Notes: generated by a model not told the origin, from the sequence alone. Positions 27,706 through 36,552 are shown, counted from the first letter of the stretch. The stretch is DNA of 64,000 nucleotides from Streptomyces clavuligerus (GCF_005519465.1 NZ_CP027858.1:1488001-1552000), one strand, 5' to 3'. Made by a program: numbers and translations.

Positions 27706-28716
27706 TCAGCGGCGCTCGGGCTTGGCGCTGCGCCCCATCAGCTCCTTGAGCGCGACGGCGGGCGGCTTGCCGTCGTGGACGATGCCGACGACGGTCTCGG
27801 TGATCGGCATGTCGACGCCGTGGCGGCGGGCCAGATCGAGCACCGACTCACAGGACTTGACGCCCTCGGCGGTCTGCCGGGTGACGGCGATGGTCTCCTG
27901 GAGGGTCATGCCCTTGCCGAGGTTGGTGCCGAAGGTGTGGTTCCGGGAGAGCGGCGAGGAGCAGGTGGCCACCAGGTCGCCGAGGCCCGCGAGACCGGAG
28001 AAGGTCAGCGGGTCGGCGCCCATGGCGAGCCCGAGCCGGGTGGTCTCGGCCAGTCCCCGGGTGATCAGCGAGCCCTTGGCGTTGTCGCCGAGGCCCATGC
28101 CGTCGGCGATGCCGACCGCCAGCCCGATGACGTTCTTGACCGCGCCGCCGAGTTCGCAGCCGACCACATCGGTGTTGGTGTACGGGCGGAAGTACGGAGT
28201 GTGGCAGTGGGACTGGAGCCGCTGGGCGGCGGACTCGTCCCGGCAGGCGACCACGGCGGCGGCGGGCCGCCGCTGGGCGATCTCCCGGGCGAGGTTGGGC
28301 CCGGTGACGACGGCGACCCGCTCGGCGGGCACCCCGGCGACCTCCTCGATCACCTCGCTCATCCGCTTGGCGGTGCCGAGTTCGACGCCCTTCATCAACG
28401 AGACGAGCAGGGTGTCCGGCGGCAGCAGGGGGGCCCAGGCGGCGAGGTTGGCGCGCAGGGTCTGGGAGGGGACGGCGAGCACGGTGAAGTCGGCGCCGTC
28501 CAGCGCCTCGGCCGGGTCGGTGGTGGCCCGCACGCCCTCGGGCAGCTCGATCCCCGGGAGATAGTCGGGATTGGTCCGGGTGGTGTTGACGGCCTCGGCG
28601 AGTTCGGCGCGGCGGCCCCAGAGGGTCACCTCGCAGCCCGCGTCGGCGAGCACCGTCCCGAAGGCCGTTCCCCATGAGCCGGTCCCGAAGACGGCCGCCC
28701 TGGCGGGGTGTGTCAC
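27706..28716 (-). CDS. gpsA: NAD(P)-dependent glycerol-3-phosphate dehydrogenase
   Basis: 336 residues. Makes sn-glycerol 3-phosphate for phospholipids. Seen: AAVFGTGSWGTAFGTVLADAG (Rossmann loop), SLMKGVELGTAKRMSEV, VVTGPNLAREIA, CELGGAVKNVIGLAVGIADGMGLGDNAKGSLITRGLAE (catalytic Lys region) and SPLSRNHTFGTNLGKG. The GTG at 28716 overlaps the plsC stop by 4 nt, with AAGGA upstream, so it is coupled to plsC, which uses the product. Confidence 0.96.
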   Translation of the reverse strand: MTHPARAAVFGTGSWGTAFGTVLADAGCEVTLWGRRAELAEAVNTTRTNPDYLPGIELPEGVRATTDPAEALDGADFTVLAVPSQTLRANLAAWAPLLPPDTLLVSLMKGVELGTAKRMSEVIEEVAGVPAERVAVVTGPNLAREIAQRRPAAAVVACRDESAAQRLQSHCHTPYFRPYTNTDVVGCELGGAVKNVIGLAVGIADGMGLGDNAKGSLITRGLAETTRLGLAMGADPLTFSGLAGLGDLVATCSSPLSRNHTFGTNLGKGMTLQETIAVTRQTAEGVKSCESVLDLARRHGVDMPITETVVGIVHDGKPPAVALKELMGRSAKPERR

Positions 28717-29465
28717 AGCATTCCTTCCCCTGCGGCCTTGCGCCGCTGTTCTGCCCTCGCCGAGCGGTTGTCGTACGGCTCGGGCGGTGCTTTCTCCCCG
28801 CGTACGTCCTCCAGCAGCGCGGTGATCTCGGCCATGATGGCCTCGGTCGCCTCGCGCAGGAGCTCCGGGGTCGGCTCCCGATCGTAGAACCGGCTGAGGT
28901 CGACGGGCGGCCCGGCCTGCACGATCAGGGTCTTCCGGGGGAAGAGCCGGAACCGGTTGACCCTGGCGTACGGAGGCATCGCGAGGTTGGCGCCCCACTG
29001 GGCGACGGGGATGACGGGGGCACGGGTGCGCAGGGCGATCCGGGCCGCTCCGGTCTTGCCCGCCATGGGCCACATCTCCGGGTCGCGGGTGATGGTGCCC
29101 TCGGGGTAGAAGACCACGCACTCACCGTGCTCGATGGCGTCGACGGCGGTCCGGAAGGCGTCCATCGCGTCGGTGCTCTCGCGGTAGACGGGGATCTGCC
29201 CGGTCCGCCGGAACACCACGCCCACGAACGGGGCGCTGAAGAGGCCCGCCTTCGCCAGAAAGCGCGGCACCCGTCCGGTGTTGTACTGGTAGTGGGCGTA
29301 GGACAGGGGGTCCAGATACGAGTTGTGGTTCACCGCCGTGATGAATCCGCCCTCGGCCGGAATGTGTTCCATTCCCCGCCAGTCCCGTTTGAACAGAACC
29401 AGCAGCGGAGGTTTGGCGATGGCCGCTGCCAGGCGGTACCAGAAGCCGATTTTACGGCGGAACAC
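28713..29465 (-). CDS. plsC: 1-acyl-sn-glycerol-3-phosphate acyltransferase
   Basis: 250 residues. Acylates lysophosphatidate to phosphatidate at the membrane. The HX4D motif is in AVNHNSYLDPL, the glycerophosphate-binding motif in VVFYPEGTITRD, and a hydrophobic N-terminal stretch follows MFRRKIGFWYRLAAAIAKPP. The tail is Arg/Glu-rich. The GTG at 29465 has AGGAAGG 8 nt upstream; upstream codons lack similarity. Overlaps gpsA by 4 nt in one operon. Confidence 0.93.
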   Translation of the reverse strand: MFRRKIGFWYRLAAAIAKPPLLVLFKRDWRGMEHIPAEGGFITAVNHNSYLDPLSYAHYQYNTGRVPRFLAKAGLFSAPFVGVVFRRTGQIPVYRESTDAMDAFRTAVDAIEHGECVVFYPEGTITRDPEMWPMAGKTGAARIALRTRAPVIPVAQWGANLAMPPYARVNRFRLFPRKTLIVQAGPPVDLSRFYDREPTPELLREATEAIMAEITALLEDVRGEKAPPEPYDNRSARAEQRRKAAGEGML

Positions 29466-29616
29466 TCGGATACCCTTCCTCGTGGACGACCGGGCCTTTG
29501 CCCGGTGGCCGGGGGTCAAGTGTCGCCCCAGGCACCTGGTCTGTCGAGGACACCGTACGCTCCGCGCACGGGCCCGGCCCGCCGTCCGGTCCGGCGCCGG
29601 GCCACAATGGGGCCCG

Positions 29617-30318
29617 ATGCACATGGACGGAGAGCTGGACACCCCGACCGGCACCGGGAGCCGCGCCACGCCCCTGGCGGGCTGGTCCCTGGTGATCCCC
29701 CTGAAACCCCTCGTCCTGGCGAAGAGCAGGCTCGCGCCCACGGCGGGGGACTCCTTGAGACCCCGGCTGGCGCTGGCGTTTGCGCAGGACACCGTGGCCG
29801 CGGCGCTGGCCTGCCCCGCCGTTCGGGATGTGGCGGTCGTCACGGACGATCACACGGCGGGCGGGGCGCTCGCGGCGCTCGGGGCACGGATCGTGCCGGA
29901 CGTCCCGGGCGGGGGGCTCAACGCGGCGCTGTCCCACGGCGTGCTGGCGGTCCGCCAGGGCCGGCCCGGCGCGGCGGTCGCCGCGCTCAACGCGGATCTG
30001 CCCGCGCTGCGGCCCCTGGAATTGGCCCGGGTACTCGCCTATGCGGGCGGATTTCCACGAGCTTTTCTCGCCGATGCGGCCGGTATCGGGACGACTTTGC
30101 TCTCCGCGGCCGGTGGAGTGGAATTGCGCCCGGGTTTCGGCGGCTCCTCGCGGAGCAGGCATTCGGCTTCCGGTGCGGTGGAAATTCCGCTTGACGGGGT
30201 GGATTCGGTGCGCCAGGACGTGGACACCGGAATCGACCTGGCGGCGGCTCTGGCCCTGGGGGTGGGGCCGTGCACGGCGGCCCGGCTGGAGCCGGGAATC
30301 CCCGTCGGGGACCACTGA
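29617..30318 (+). CDS. cofC: Phospholactate/PEP guanylyltransferase (F420 synthesis)
   Basis: 233 residues. Activates 2-phospho-L-lactate, or phosphoenolpyruvate in actinobacteria (FbiD), with GTP for coenzyme F420. Seen: WSLVIPLKPLVLAKSRLAP (NTP-binding start), VRDVAVVTDDHTAGGALAALGARIVPD, GGGLNAALSHG, AALNADLPALRPLELARVL, AFLADAAGIGTTLLSA, PGFGGSSRSRHSASGA, DVDTGIDLAAAL. These match CofC. Starts ATG 29617 or 29623 are equally possible; both have weak ribosome sites. Divergent from plsC. The other F420 genes (fbiA, fbiB, fbiC) are not here. Confidence 0.9.
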   Translation: MHMDGELDTPTGTGSRATPLAGWSLVIPLKPLVLAKSRLAPTAGDSLRPRLALAFAQDTVAAALACPAVRDVAVVTDDHTAGGALAALGARIVPDVPGGGLNAALSHGVLAVRQGRPGAAVAALNADLPALRPLELARVLAYAGGFPRAFLADAAGIGTTLLSAAGGVELRPGFGGSSRSRHSASGAVEIPLDGVDSVRQDVDTGIDLAAALALGVGPCTAARLEPGIPVGDH

Positions 30319-30365
30319 GACACCGGATTCCGGCGGAATGTCCCGGGCTTCCACGGACCGGGACT

Positions 30366-30397
30366 CCTGCGGATCGGGACCCCTGCGGATCGGGACC
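30366..30397 (+). repeat. Two tandem 16-bp repeats
   Basis: The unit CCTGCGGATCGGGACC occurs twice in tandem (30366-30381, 30382-30397) with a degenerate third start, in the gap between cofC and the 67-aa gene. Non-coding; significance unknown. Confidence 0.5.
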
Positions 30398-30508
30398 CCC
30401 GCGGGCCCGCGGCTCCCATCGGCCCGGCCCTCTCTCGGACCCGGACCTGCGGCTCCCACGGACCGGACGGGCGCGCCCGGCAGGGCGGGAAGCCCTAAGC
30501 TGGCGGGC

Positions 30509-30712
30509 ATGCAGGCGACCTCGTACACCTACGACCCCGAGACCCGCAGCGGGAGCGTGCTGCTCGACGACGGGACCCCCGTGGAGTTCGGCACGGCGGC
30601 CTTCGACGCCGGGGGGCTGCGGCTGCTCCGTCCCGGGCAGCGGGTGCGGATCGAGACGGAGGGCGCGGGCGCGGAGCTGCGGATCACCCTGGTGACCCTC
30701 CAGACCTTCTGA
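30509..30712 (+). CDS. Small conserved hypothetical protein
   Basis: 67 residues: MQATSYTYDPETRSGSVLLD, then DGTPVEFGTAAFDAGGLRLL and RPGQRVRIETEGAGAELRI. The order of strands (G-S-V-L-L-D-D-G-T...G-Q-R-V-R-I) recalls the small beta-barrel of cold-shock/OB-fold proteins, but the RNA-binding aromatic motifs are not seen. The ATG at 30509 is preceded by GGGAAG further upstream. It is 190 bp after cofC and convergent with hupS. No function can be assigned. Confidence 0.75.
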   Translation: MQATSYTYDPETRSGSVLLDDGTPVEFGTAAFDAGGLRLLRPGQRVRIETEGAGAELRITLVTLQTF

Positions 30713-30860
30713 CGGGCCCGCGCGGCCCCGGGCACGGCCCCGCCACGGCCGTTCCGGACCTCTCGACGGCTGTGCCGCATCCCCGGCGCCTCCCGCGTCC
30801 CCACAGGTCAGCGAGGCCGGACAAGGAACGGGAGAACGGGGGCGGGCGCGGGGAACACCG

Positions 30861-30892
30861 CGGGCCGGGCTCCCCGGAAGGAGCCCGGCCCG
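30861..30892. terminator. Terminator between the 67-aa gene and hupS
   Basis: Perfect 13-bp arms CGGGCCGGGCTCC and GGAGCCCGGCCCG with a 6-nt loop, 30 bp past the stop of leftward hupS. Convergent position suggests it serves both strands. Confidence 0.8.
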
Positions 30893-30921
30893 GCGCATGA
30901 GCGGCCCGGTGGTGGGTCCGC

Positions 30922-31590
30922 CTACCTCTTCCTGGCAGTCGCCGTCTTCTTGGCGGCGGTCTTGCGCGCCGTCGTCTTCTTGGCCGGGGCCTTCTTGGCG
31001 GTGGCCTTCTTCGCCGGGGCGGTCTTCTTCGCCACGGTCTTCTTCGCCGTCGTGGCCTTCTTCGCCGGTGCCGCCTTCTTGGCGGTGGTGGCCTTCTTGG
31101 CCGTGGTCGCCTTCTTGGCGGTGGTGGCCTTCTTCGCGGGAGCCGCCTTCTTGGCGGTCGTCGCCTTCTTCGCCACGGCCTTCTTCGCCGTCGTGGCCTT
31201 CTTGGCGGTGGTGGCCTTCTTGGCCGCGGCCTTCTTCACGGTCGCCGAAGCGCCGCCGGTCAGGCTGCCCTTGGGCGCCTTCTTCACCGAGACCTCACCG
31301 CCGCGCGGGAGCTTCTTCGCACCGCTGACCAGGTCCTTGAAGCCCTGGCCCGCGCGGAAGCGGGGCACGGAGGTCTTCTTGACCCGCACCCGCTCACCCG
31401 TCTGCGGGTTGCGGGCGTAACGGGCGGGACGCTCGACCTTCTCGAACGAGCCGAATCCGGTGACCGAGACCCGGTCCCCGGCGACCACCGCGCGGACGAT
31501 CGCGTCCAGCACCGAGTCGACGGCGTCCGCGGCCTGCTGTCGGCCGCCGAGCTTGTCGGCAATCGCTTCTACTAGCTGCGCCTTGTTCAC
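30922..31590 (-). CDS. hupS: HU-type nucleoid protein with lysine-rich tail (HupS)
   Basis: 222 residues. The N-terminal about 92 residues are a complete HU domain ([60 protein letters not shown]). The C-terminal about 105 residues are a histone H1-like tail of short repeats such as KKATTAKKA and KKAAPAKKA. From memory this is HupS (Hup2), the sporulation-associated HU of Streptomyces that compacts spore nucleoids. The GTG at 31590 follows GGGGAAGA. The tail-coding DNA is a near-tandem array of codons for Ala, Lys and Thr and may vary in length between strains. Confidence 0.95.
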   Translation of the reverse strand: MNKAQLVEAIADKLGGRQQAADAVDSVLDAIVRAVVAGDRVSVTGFGSFEKVERPARYARNPQTGERVRVKKTSVPRFRAGQGFKDLVSGAKKLPRGGEVSVKKAPKGSLTGGASATVKKAAAKKATTAKKATTAKKAVAKKATTAKKAAPAKKATTAKKATTAKKATTAKKAAPAKKATTAKKTVAKKTAPAKKATAKKAPAKKTTARKTAAKKTATARKR

Positions 31591-31744
31591 GTCTTCCCCT
31601 TCGGAGACATTGCCTGAACGAAACCGTCCAGGCTTTTTCGCACGTTAGGCAGATATATACCGCAAATCAAACACGAAACGGTCTAATCACCCTAGTGCCG
31701 CAACGAAGTCGACTACCGAAGTCGTCTTCGCGGGAGTTCAGGTG

Positions 31745-31972
31745 TCAGTCGCCTTCAGGGAATCGACCTTCGGAGAGGTCCTTCATCAAGCGGTCCAGAC
31801 GCCGTGCGGCATCCGGGAGATCGTGCTTCGCCGCAGCCGTGATGACCAGCAGCTTCCGGGCGAGCGCCTTCCTTACGCCCTCCGGGACTTGCAGTTCGCG
31901 CACCAGGCGGTGCGCTTCCTTCAATCGGGTGGCGACAGTCGCATAGAGCTTGAGTTGACTGTCGCGTTCCAT
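31745..31972 (-). CDS. Small helical protein, conserved hypothetical
   Basis: 75 residues: MERDSQLKLYATVATRLKEA, HRLVRELQVPEGVRKALARK, LLVITAAAKHDLPDAARRLD. Entirely helical and charged, no membrane segment. The ATG at 31972 is the only reasonable start; ribosome site weak. It sits between leuD and hupS on the same strand, 104 bp past leuD and across a hairpin. I recall a homologue at this place in other streptomycetes, without known function. Confidence 0.8.
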   Translation of the reverse strand: MERDSQLKLYATVATRLKEAHRLVRELQVPEGVRKALARKLLVITAAAKHDLPDAARRLDRLMKDLSEGRFPEGD

Positions 31973-32025
31973 GCACCGATTGTGCCATCTGGGGCGAGTT
32001 GTCGCCCGGCGGGGTCTCAACAGAC

Positions 32026-32061
32026 GACTGCGCCCCCCACCGGACGGTGGAGGGCACAGTC
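32026..32061 (-). terminator. Hairpin after leuD
   Basis: Imperfect inverted repeat GACTGCGCCCCCCACC against GGTGGAGGGCACAGTC, 15 bp past the leuD stop. It probably ends the leuCD transcript; two mismatches and no T run keep confidence moderate. Confidence 0.55.
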
Positions 32062-32076
32062 GGGGAAAGCCGCTGA

Positions 32077-32670
32077 TCAGACCTGAAGTGTGCGCGGTTT
32101 GTGGGCCGGGCGGGCCCCTTCGTAAGCCGCGATGTCCGATTCGTGCTGGAGGGTGAGGGAGATGTCGTCCAGCCCGTTCAGCAGCCGCCAGCGGGCGTTC
32201 TCGTCCAGCTCGAAGGGGGCCGTGATCCCCTCGGCCCGGACCTCGCGGGCCTCCAGGTCGACGGTGATCTCGGCGGTGGGGTCGGCCTCGGTCAGCTCCC
32301 AGAGCCGGTCCACGGTCTCCTGCGGCAGAACGACGGTCAGCAGACCGTTCTTGAGCGAGTTGCCCCGGAAGATATCGGCGAACCGGGCCGAGATCACGGT
32401 CTTGAAGCCATAGTTCTGAAGCGCCCAGACGGCGTGCTCCCGGGAGGAGCCCGTACCGAAGTCGGGGCCCGCGACCAGCACCGTCGCGCCCTGTCGCTCC
32501 GGCCGGTTGAACACGAAGCCGGGGTCCTTGCGCCATGCCTCGAAGAGCCCGTCCTCGAAGCCGTCGCGGGTGACCTTCTTCAGCCAGTGGGCGGGGATGA
32601 TCTGGTCGGTGTCGACGTTGCTGCGGCGCAGCGGGACGGCCCGGCCGGTGTGTGCGGTGAAAGCTTCCAT
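32077..32670 (-). CDS. leuD: 3-isopropylmalate dehydratase, small subunit
   Basis: 197 residues. Completes the LeuCD isomerase that converts 2- to 3-isopropylmalate. Seen: [40 protein letters not shown] (swivelling-domain loop), [19 protein letters not shown]. Standard length. Start ATG 32670, 6 bp after the leuC stop, so the two are one operon. Confidence 0.97.
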   Translation of the reverse strand: MEAFTAHTGRAVPLRRSNVDTDQIIPAHWLKKVTRDGFEDGLFEAWRKDPGFVFNRPERQGATVLVAGPDFGTGSSREHAVWALQNYGFKTVISARFADIFRGNSLKNGLLTVVLPQETVDRLWELTEADPTAEITVDLEAREVRAEGITAPFELDENARWRLLNGLDDISLTLQHESDIAAYEGARPAHKPRTLQV

Positions 32671-32676
32671 GGCTGA

Positions 32677-34104
32677 TCAGACTCCAGCGGGCGTACGGGC
32701 GGCGTCGGCGAGGTCGGCCGGGGAGGCCAGATGTCCGAGGACGGCGGTGGCGGCGGCGACCGGGGGCGAGACCAGGTGGGTGCGTCCGCCCTTGCCCTGG
32801 CGGCCCTCGAAGTTGCGGTTGGAGGTGGACGCGGAACGCTCGCCGGGAGCGAGTTGGTCGGGGTTCATGCCCAGACACATCGAGCAGCCCGCGTGCCGCC
32901 ATTCGGCGCCGGCGGCGGTGAACACCTTGTCCAGGCCCTCGGCGACGGCCTGGAGGGAGACCCGGACGGAGCCGGGGACGACCAGCATCCGTACGCCGTC
33001 GGCGACTTTGCGGCCCTCCAGCACGGTGGCGGCCGAGCGCAGGTCCTCGATCCGGCCGTTGGTGCACGAGCCTACGAAGACGGTGTCCACGGTGATGTCC
33101 CGCAGCGGCTGCCCCGCGGCCAACCCCATGTACTCCAGGGCCTTTTCGGCGGCCAGGCGCTCCGAAGCGTCCTCGTACGAAGCCGGATCGGGGACGCTCG
33201 CGGAGAGCGGGGCGCCCTGGCCCGGGTTGGTGCCCCAGGTGACGAACGGGGAGAGCGCGGCGGCGTCGATGACCACCTCGGCGTCGAAGACGGCGTCGTC
33301 GTCGCTGCGCAGGGTCTTCCAGTACGCGACGGCGGCGTCCCACTCCTCGTCCCGGGGGGCGTGGTCGCGGTCCTTGAGGTAGGCGAAGGTGGTCTCGTCG
33401 GGGGCGATCATGCCCGCGCGTGCACCGGCCTCGATGGACATGTTGCAGATGGTCATCCGGGACTCCATCGAGAGCTTCTCGATGGCCGGGCCGCGGTACT
33501 CCAGGATGTAGCCCTGGCCGCCGCCGGTGCCGATCCTCGCGATGATCGCCAGGATGAGGTCCTTGGCGGTGACCCCGTCGGGCAGCTCGCCCTCGACGGT
33601 GATCGCCATGGTCCTGGGCCGGGCCAGCGGCAGCGTCTGGGTGGCCAGCACATGCTCCACCTGGGAGGTGCCGATGCCGAAGGCCAGCGCGCCGAAGGCG
33701 CCGTGGGTGGAGGTGTGCGAGTCGCCGCAGACCACGGTGGTGCCGGGCTGGGTCAGTCCGAGCTGGGGGCCCACGACATGGACGACCCCCTGCTCGACAT
33801 CGCCCAGCGGGTGCAGCCGGACGCCGAACTCGGCGCAGTTCTTGCGCAGGGTCTCCAACTGGGCGCGGGAGACCGGGTCCGCGATCGGCTTGTCGATGTC
33901 GAGGGTGGGGGTGTTGTGGTCCTCGGTGGCGATGGTCAGGTCGAGCCGCCGCACGGTACGACCGCTCATCCGCAGGCCGTCGAACGCCTGGGGGCTGGTC
34001 ACCTCGTGCAGCAGGTGCAGATCGATGTAGAGGAGGTCGGGCTCGCCTTCGGCGCGCCGGACGACATGGTCGTCCCAGACCTTCTCCGCGAGTGTCCTAC
34101 CCAT
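32677..34104 (-). CDS. leuC: 3-isopropylmalate dehydratase, large subunit
   Basis: 475 residues. Fe-S subunit of isopropylmalate isomerase in leucine synthesis. Cluster cysteines are in [10 protein letters not shown] and [12 protein letters not shown]; substrate motifs [29 protein letters not shown] and [18 protein letters not shown] are intact. The ATG at 34104 follows GGAGGG 6 nt upstream. A strong palindrome lies 107-133 bp upstream, between leuC and divergent ndgR, the known type of NdgR target, so leucine-responsive control by NdgR is likely. Confidence 0.97.
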   Translation of the reverse strand: MGRTLAEKVWDDHVVRRAEGEPDLLYIDLHLLHEVTSPQAFDGLRMSGRTVRRLDLTIATEDHNTPTLDIDKPIADPVSRAQLETLRKNCAEFGVRLHPLGDVEQGVVHVVGPQLGLTQPGTTVVCGDSHTSTHGAFGALAFGIGTSQVEHVLATQTLPLARPRTMAITVEGELPDGVTAKDLILAIIARIGTGGGQGYILEYRGPAIEKLSMESRMTICNMSIEAGARAGMIAPDETTFAYLKDRDHAPRDEEWDAAVAYWKTLRSDDDAVFDAEVVIDAAALSPFVTWGTNPGQGAPLSASVPDPASYEDASERLAAEKALEYMGLAAGQPLRDITVDTVFVGSCTNGRIEDLRSAATVLEGRKVADGVRMLVVPGSVRVSLQAVAEGLDKVFTAAGAEWRHAGCSMCLGMNPDQLAPGERSASTSNRNFEGRQGKGGRTHLVSPPVAAATAVLGHLASPADLADAARTPAGV

Positions 34105-34210
34105 CGCTTTCCCTCCGGCCGGCCGCACTGCCGGCACATGTAGAGACCTGTGCGGGCCCTGGTGCAACGGCGCCGCCATTACAGACTGGCGGGTTCTCCG
34201 GAACTTTGAA

Positions 34211-34237
34211 CTTGCGTTTCACACTGTGAGACGCAAG
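34211..34237. promoter_or_regulatory. NdgR operator candidate in the leuC-ndgR intergenic region
   Basis: A 27-bp near-perfect palindrome: arms CTTGCGT and ACGCAAG, then inner arms TCACA and TGTGA around a single central base; only the bases next to the outer arms break symmetry. It ends 9 bp before the ndgR ATG and is 107 bp from leuC. IclR-family proteins bind such palindromes, and NdgR is known to control the adjacent leu genes and itself. Confidence 0.8.
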
Positions 34238-34246
34238 TATCGTTGC

Positions 34247-34966
34247 ATGGACAACTCTAGCGGCGTCGGCGTACTCGACAAGGCGGCTCTGGTTCTGAGC
34301 GCACTGGAGTCCGGTCCGGCCACCCTCGCCGGGCTGGTCGCGGCCACCGGGCTCGCCCGCCCCACGGCCCATCGGCTGGCCGTGGCACTGGAACACCACC
34401 GGATGGTGGCGAGGGACATGCAGGGCCGGTTCATCCTCGGTCCCCGGCTGTCCGAGCTGGCCGCGGCGGCCGGTGAGGACCGGCTGCTGGCCACCGCCGG
34501 ACCGGTCCTCACCCATCTGCGGGACGTGACGGGCGAGAGCGCGCAGCTCTATCGCCGCCAGGGGGACATGCGGATCTGTGTCGCGGCGGCGGAACGGCTG
34601 TCCGGACTGCGGGACACCGTCCCGGTGGGCTCCACGCTCACGATGAAGGCGGGCTCCTCCGCGCAGATCCTGATGGCCTGGGAGGAGCCCGAGCGGCTGC
34701 ACCGGGGGCTCCAGGGGGCGCGTTTCACGGCGACGGCGCTGTCGGGCGTACGGCGGCGCGGCTGGGCCCAGTCGATCGGCGAGCGCGAGCCGGGCGTGGC
34801 CTCGGTCTCCGCTCCCGTACGGGGGCCCTCCAACCGCGTGGTGGCTGCCGTGTCGGTCTCCGGGCCGATCGAGCGGCTGACCCGCCACCCGGGCCGGATG
34901 CACGCCCAGGCGGTCATCGACTCGGCCGCCCGGCTGTCGGAGGCGCTGCGCCGCAGCGGCGGCTGA
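34247..34966 (+). CDS. ndgR: IclR-family regulator of amino acid metabolism
   Basis: 239 residues. Winged helix-turn-helix in residues about 8-65 (VLDKAALVLSALESGPATLA and GLARPTAHRLAVALEHHRMV), then the IclR effector domain (LRDVTGESAQLYRRQGDMRICVAA, VGSTLTMKAGSSAQILMAWE, GVASVSAPVRGPSNRVVAAVSV). In Streptomyces NdgR controls leucine, methionine/cysteine and other amino acid genes and affects antibiotic production. The ATG at 34247 (MDNSSGVGV) matches the family; a GTG 21 bp upstream would fall inside the operator. Divergent from leuC. Confidence 0.96.
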   Translation: MDNSSGVGVLDKAALVLSALESGPATLAGLVAATGLARPTAHRLAVALEHHRMVARDMQGRFILGPRLSELAAAAGEDRLLATAGPVLTHLRDVTGESAQLYRRQGDMRICVAAAERLSGLRDTVPVGSTLTMKAGSSAQILMAWEEPERLHRGLQGARFTATALSGVRRRGWAQSIGEREPGVASVSAPVRGPSNRVVAAVSVSGPIERLTRHPGRMHAQAVIDSAARLSEALRRSGG

Positions 34967-35092
34967 GCCTCCCGGCCCCGACGGCCGCCCCGCGCATCAC
35001 CGTCAGGCGCCGTCCCACCCTCGCTGAGCTGCGGAGACGGGACGGCGCCGACCCGAGATCCCCGGCTTTCGCGGCCCCTGGCCGCAGACAAC

Positions 35093-35129
35093 GGAAAGCC
35101 CCTCCGCGATGATCGCGAAGGGGCTTTCC
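35093..35129. terminator. Terminator shared by ndgR and the tRNA cluster
   Basis: Arms GGAAAGCCCCT and AGGGGCTTTCC enclose a smaller inverted repeat (CGCGA/TCGCG). It begins 6 nt after the 3' end of the last tRNA (leftward) and lies 126 bp past ndgR (rightward), so it probably works both ways. Confidence 0.85.
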
Positions 35130-35134
35130 CTCTG

Positions 35135-35207
35135 TACCCCCGACCGGATTCGAACCGGCGCTACCGCCTTGAGAGGGCGGCGTGCTAGGCCGCTACACAA
35201 CGGGGGC
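35135..35207 (-). tRNA. tRNA-Glu (CTC)
   Basis: 73 nt, cloverleaf complete: acceptor GCCCCCG with CGGGGGT (G-T closing pair), anticodon stem CCGCC/GGCGG with loop CTCTCAA giving CTC, T arm GCCGG-TTCGAAT-CCGG, discriminator A. CCA is not encoded. Last gene of the cluster in transcription order and identical to the copy at 35319-35391. Confidence 0.96.
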
Positions 35208-35231
35208 AAGTCTATGAGATCCAAGGATCTG

Positions 35232-35303
35232 CTGGCCTACCTGGACTCGAACCAAGACTAACTGAACCAGAATCAGTCGTGCTGCCAATTACACCATAGG
35301 CCA
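35232..35303 (-). tRNA. tRNA-Gln (CTG)
   Basis: 72 nt: acceptor TGGCCTA/TAGGCCA, anticodon stem ACTGA/TCAGT with loop TTCTGGT giving CTG, T loop TTCGAGT, discriminator G. Same sequence as the copy at 35571-35642. In actinobacteria it is expected to be charged with Glu by GltX and amidated by GatCAB. Confidence 0.96.
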
Positions 35304-35318
35304 TGGTGGTTCAGACCG

Positions 35319-35391
35319 TACCCCCGACCGGATTCGAACCGGCGCTACCGCCTTGAGAGGGCGGCGTGCTAGGCCGCTACACAACGGGGGC
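35319..35391 (-). tRNA. tRNA-Glu (CTC)
   Basis: 73 nt, identical to the tRNA-Glu at 35135-35207. Third transcribed gene of the cluster. Confidence 0.96.
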
Positions 35392-35476
35392 CCTAGCGAT
35401 CCCGACCCGGTGTGATCCGGGTCACTGTCACCGTGCGGTCACCAGGAGCGACCTGATGATCAACGGGATGGATCTG

Positions 35477-35549
35477 TACCCCCGACCGGATTCGAACCGG
35501 CGCTACTGCCTTGAGAGGGCAGCGTGCTAGGCCGCTACACAACGGGGGC
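35477..35549 (-). tRNA. tRNA-Glu (CTC), variant anticodon stem
   Basis: 73 nt. Differs from the other two tRNA-Glu copies by one compensated pair in the anticodon stem (CTGCC/GGCAG instead of CCGCC/GGCGG). Anticodon CTC retained. The paired change supports function. Confidence 0.96.
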
Positions 35550-35570
35550 TTTGCAGATGAGCTCTGCGAG

Positions 35571-35642
35571 CTGGCCTACCTGGACTCGAACCAAGACTAA
35601 CTGAACCAGAATCAGTCGTGCTGCCAATTACACCATAGGCCA
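35571..35642 (-). tRNA. tRNA-Gln (CTG)
   Basis: 72 nt, identical to 35232-35303. First transcribed gene of the cluster (order Gln, Glu, Glu, Gln, Glu). Its promoter should lie in 35643-35730, between it and the HAD gene, but no clear -35/-10 pair is visible. Confidence 0.96.
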
Positions 35643-35729
35643 CCAAGGCGCAACCCCCTTACGGGGGCCTTGCTCGGTTTACGCTGTCCGTTCCGGCTTT
35701 TTGCCTTCCCGGGCGGCGCAGAAAGAACA

Positions 35730-36446
35730 TTACCCGAAGGTGTCCGGCGCTCCAAAACGGGTATCCCCCCGCAGCAGCGCGGGGAGCTGGTCGAGGCCCG
35801 TGATCCGGGTCAGTTCGGGTCGGCCGCCCCGGCCCGGGCGGTCGAGCCAGATGCCCAGGAGCCCCGCTTCACCGGCCCCCCGGGCGTCGATGTCGGGCTC
35901 GTCGCCGACGTACGCCACCTGCTCCGGCGGGAGTCCCAGCGAGCGGCAGGCGGCGTGGAACGCCTCCGGGTCCGGCTTGGAGCTGCCCAGCTCCACGGCG
36001 CAGACGACGGTCTCGAAGCGGTCGGCCACCCCGAGGGCGGCCAGCCTCGGCCGCTGGACCTCCAGGGTGGAGTTGGAGAGCACGGCGTGCCGGTATCCCC
36101 CGAGGGCGTCCAGGGCCGGTACGACGTCCGGGAAGAGGCTCCAGGCGGTCCTGAAGTGGACGAGGTAGCGGGCGAACCAGTCGTCCGCCTCCGGGTCGCT
36201 CAGGGCCGTGCCGGTGAACGCCCGTACCCGGTCGCGGCGCTGTCCCGGGAAGTCCACCTCCCCGGCGGAGAGCCGGGCCCAGTGGATCGCGGTCAGCTCC
36301 TTCCAACGGGCGAGGGCCTGGGCGACGGAGGTGAATCCGCCGGCCAGGCCCTCGGTGCGCAGATGCCGTTCCATGCCCAGATGGTCGGCGCGTCCGTAGT
36401 CGAAGATCGTGTCGTCGATGTCCCAGAGGACCGCGCGGATCGTCAT
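35730..36446 (-). CDS. HAD-superfamily hydrolase
   Basis: 238 residues. HAD motifs: I AVLWDIDDTIFDYG (nucleophile and acid/base Asp), II HAVLSNST, III SSKPDPEAF (Lys), IV YVGDEPDIDARGAGEAG. The cap is helical, as in phosphoglycolate phosphatase or haloacid dehalogenase relatives. Substrate cannot be told. The ATG at 36446 is preceded in frame by a GTG at 36455 that is also possible. It lies between gltX and the tRNA genes, all leftward, with a strong terminator after gltX. Confidence 0.9.
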   Translation of the reverse strand: MTIRAVLWDIDDTIFDYGRADHLGMERHLRTEGLAGGFTSVAQALARWKELTAIHWARLSAGEVDFPGQRRDRVRAFTGTALSDPEADDWFARYLVHFRTAWSLFPDVVPALDALGGYRHAVLSNSTLEVQRPRLAALGVADRFETVVCAVELGSSKPDPEAFHAACRSLGLPPEQVAYVGDEPDIDARGAGEAGLLGIWLDRPGRGGRPELTRITGLDQLPALLRGDTRFGAPDTFG

Positions 36447-36473
36447 GATCCTCACAGTAACCGGGAACGGCGC

Positions 36474-36527
36474 GGCCCGTCCCGGTCCCGGCCGCCCGGA
36501 TCGGGGCGTTCGGGACCGGGACGGGCC
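36474..36527 (-). terminator. Terminator after gltX
   Basis: Perfect 17-bp arms (GGCCCGTCCCGGTCCCG with its complement) separated by 20 nt, 26 bp past the gltX stop. Confidence 0.8.
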
Positions 36528-36552
36528 GGGGTGCGGCTCGGTCCGCGCCGGG

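Noticed and set aside
35135..35642. Integration site of a mobile element in the tRNA cluster
   Set aside because: No integrase, no partial tRNA copy or att-like repeat; the repeated sequences are complete tRNA genes.
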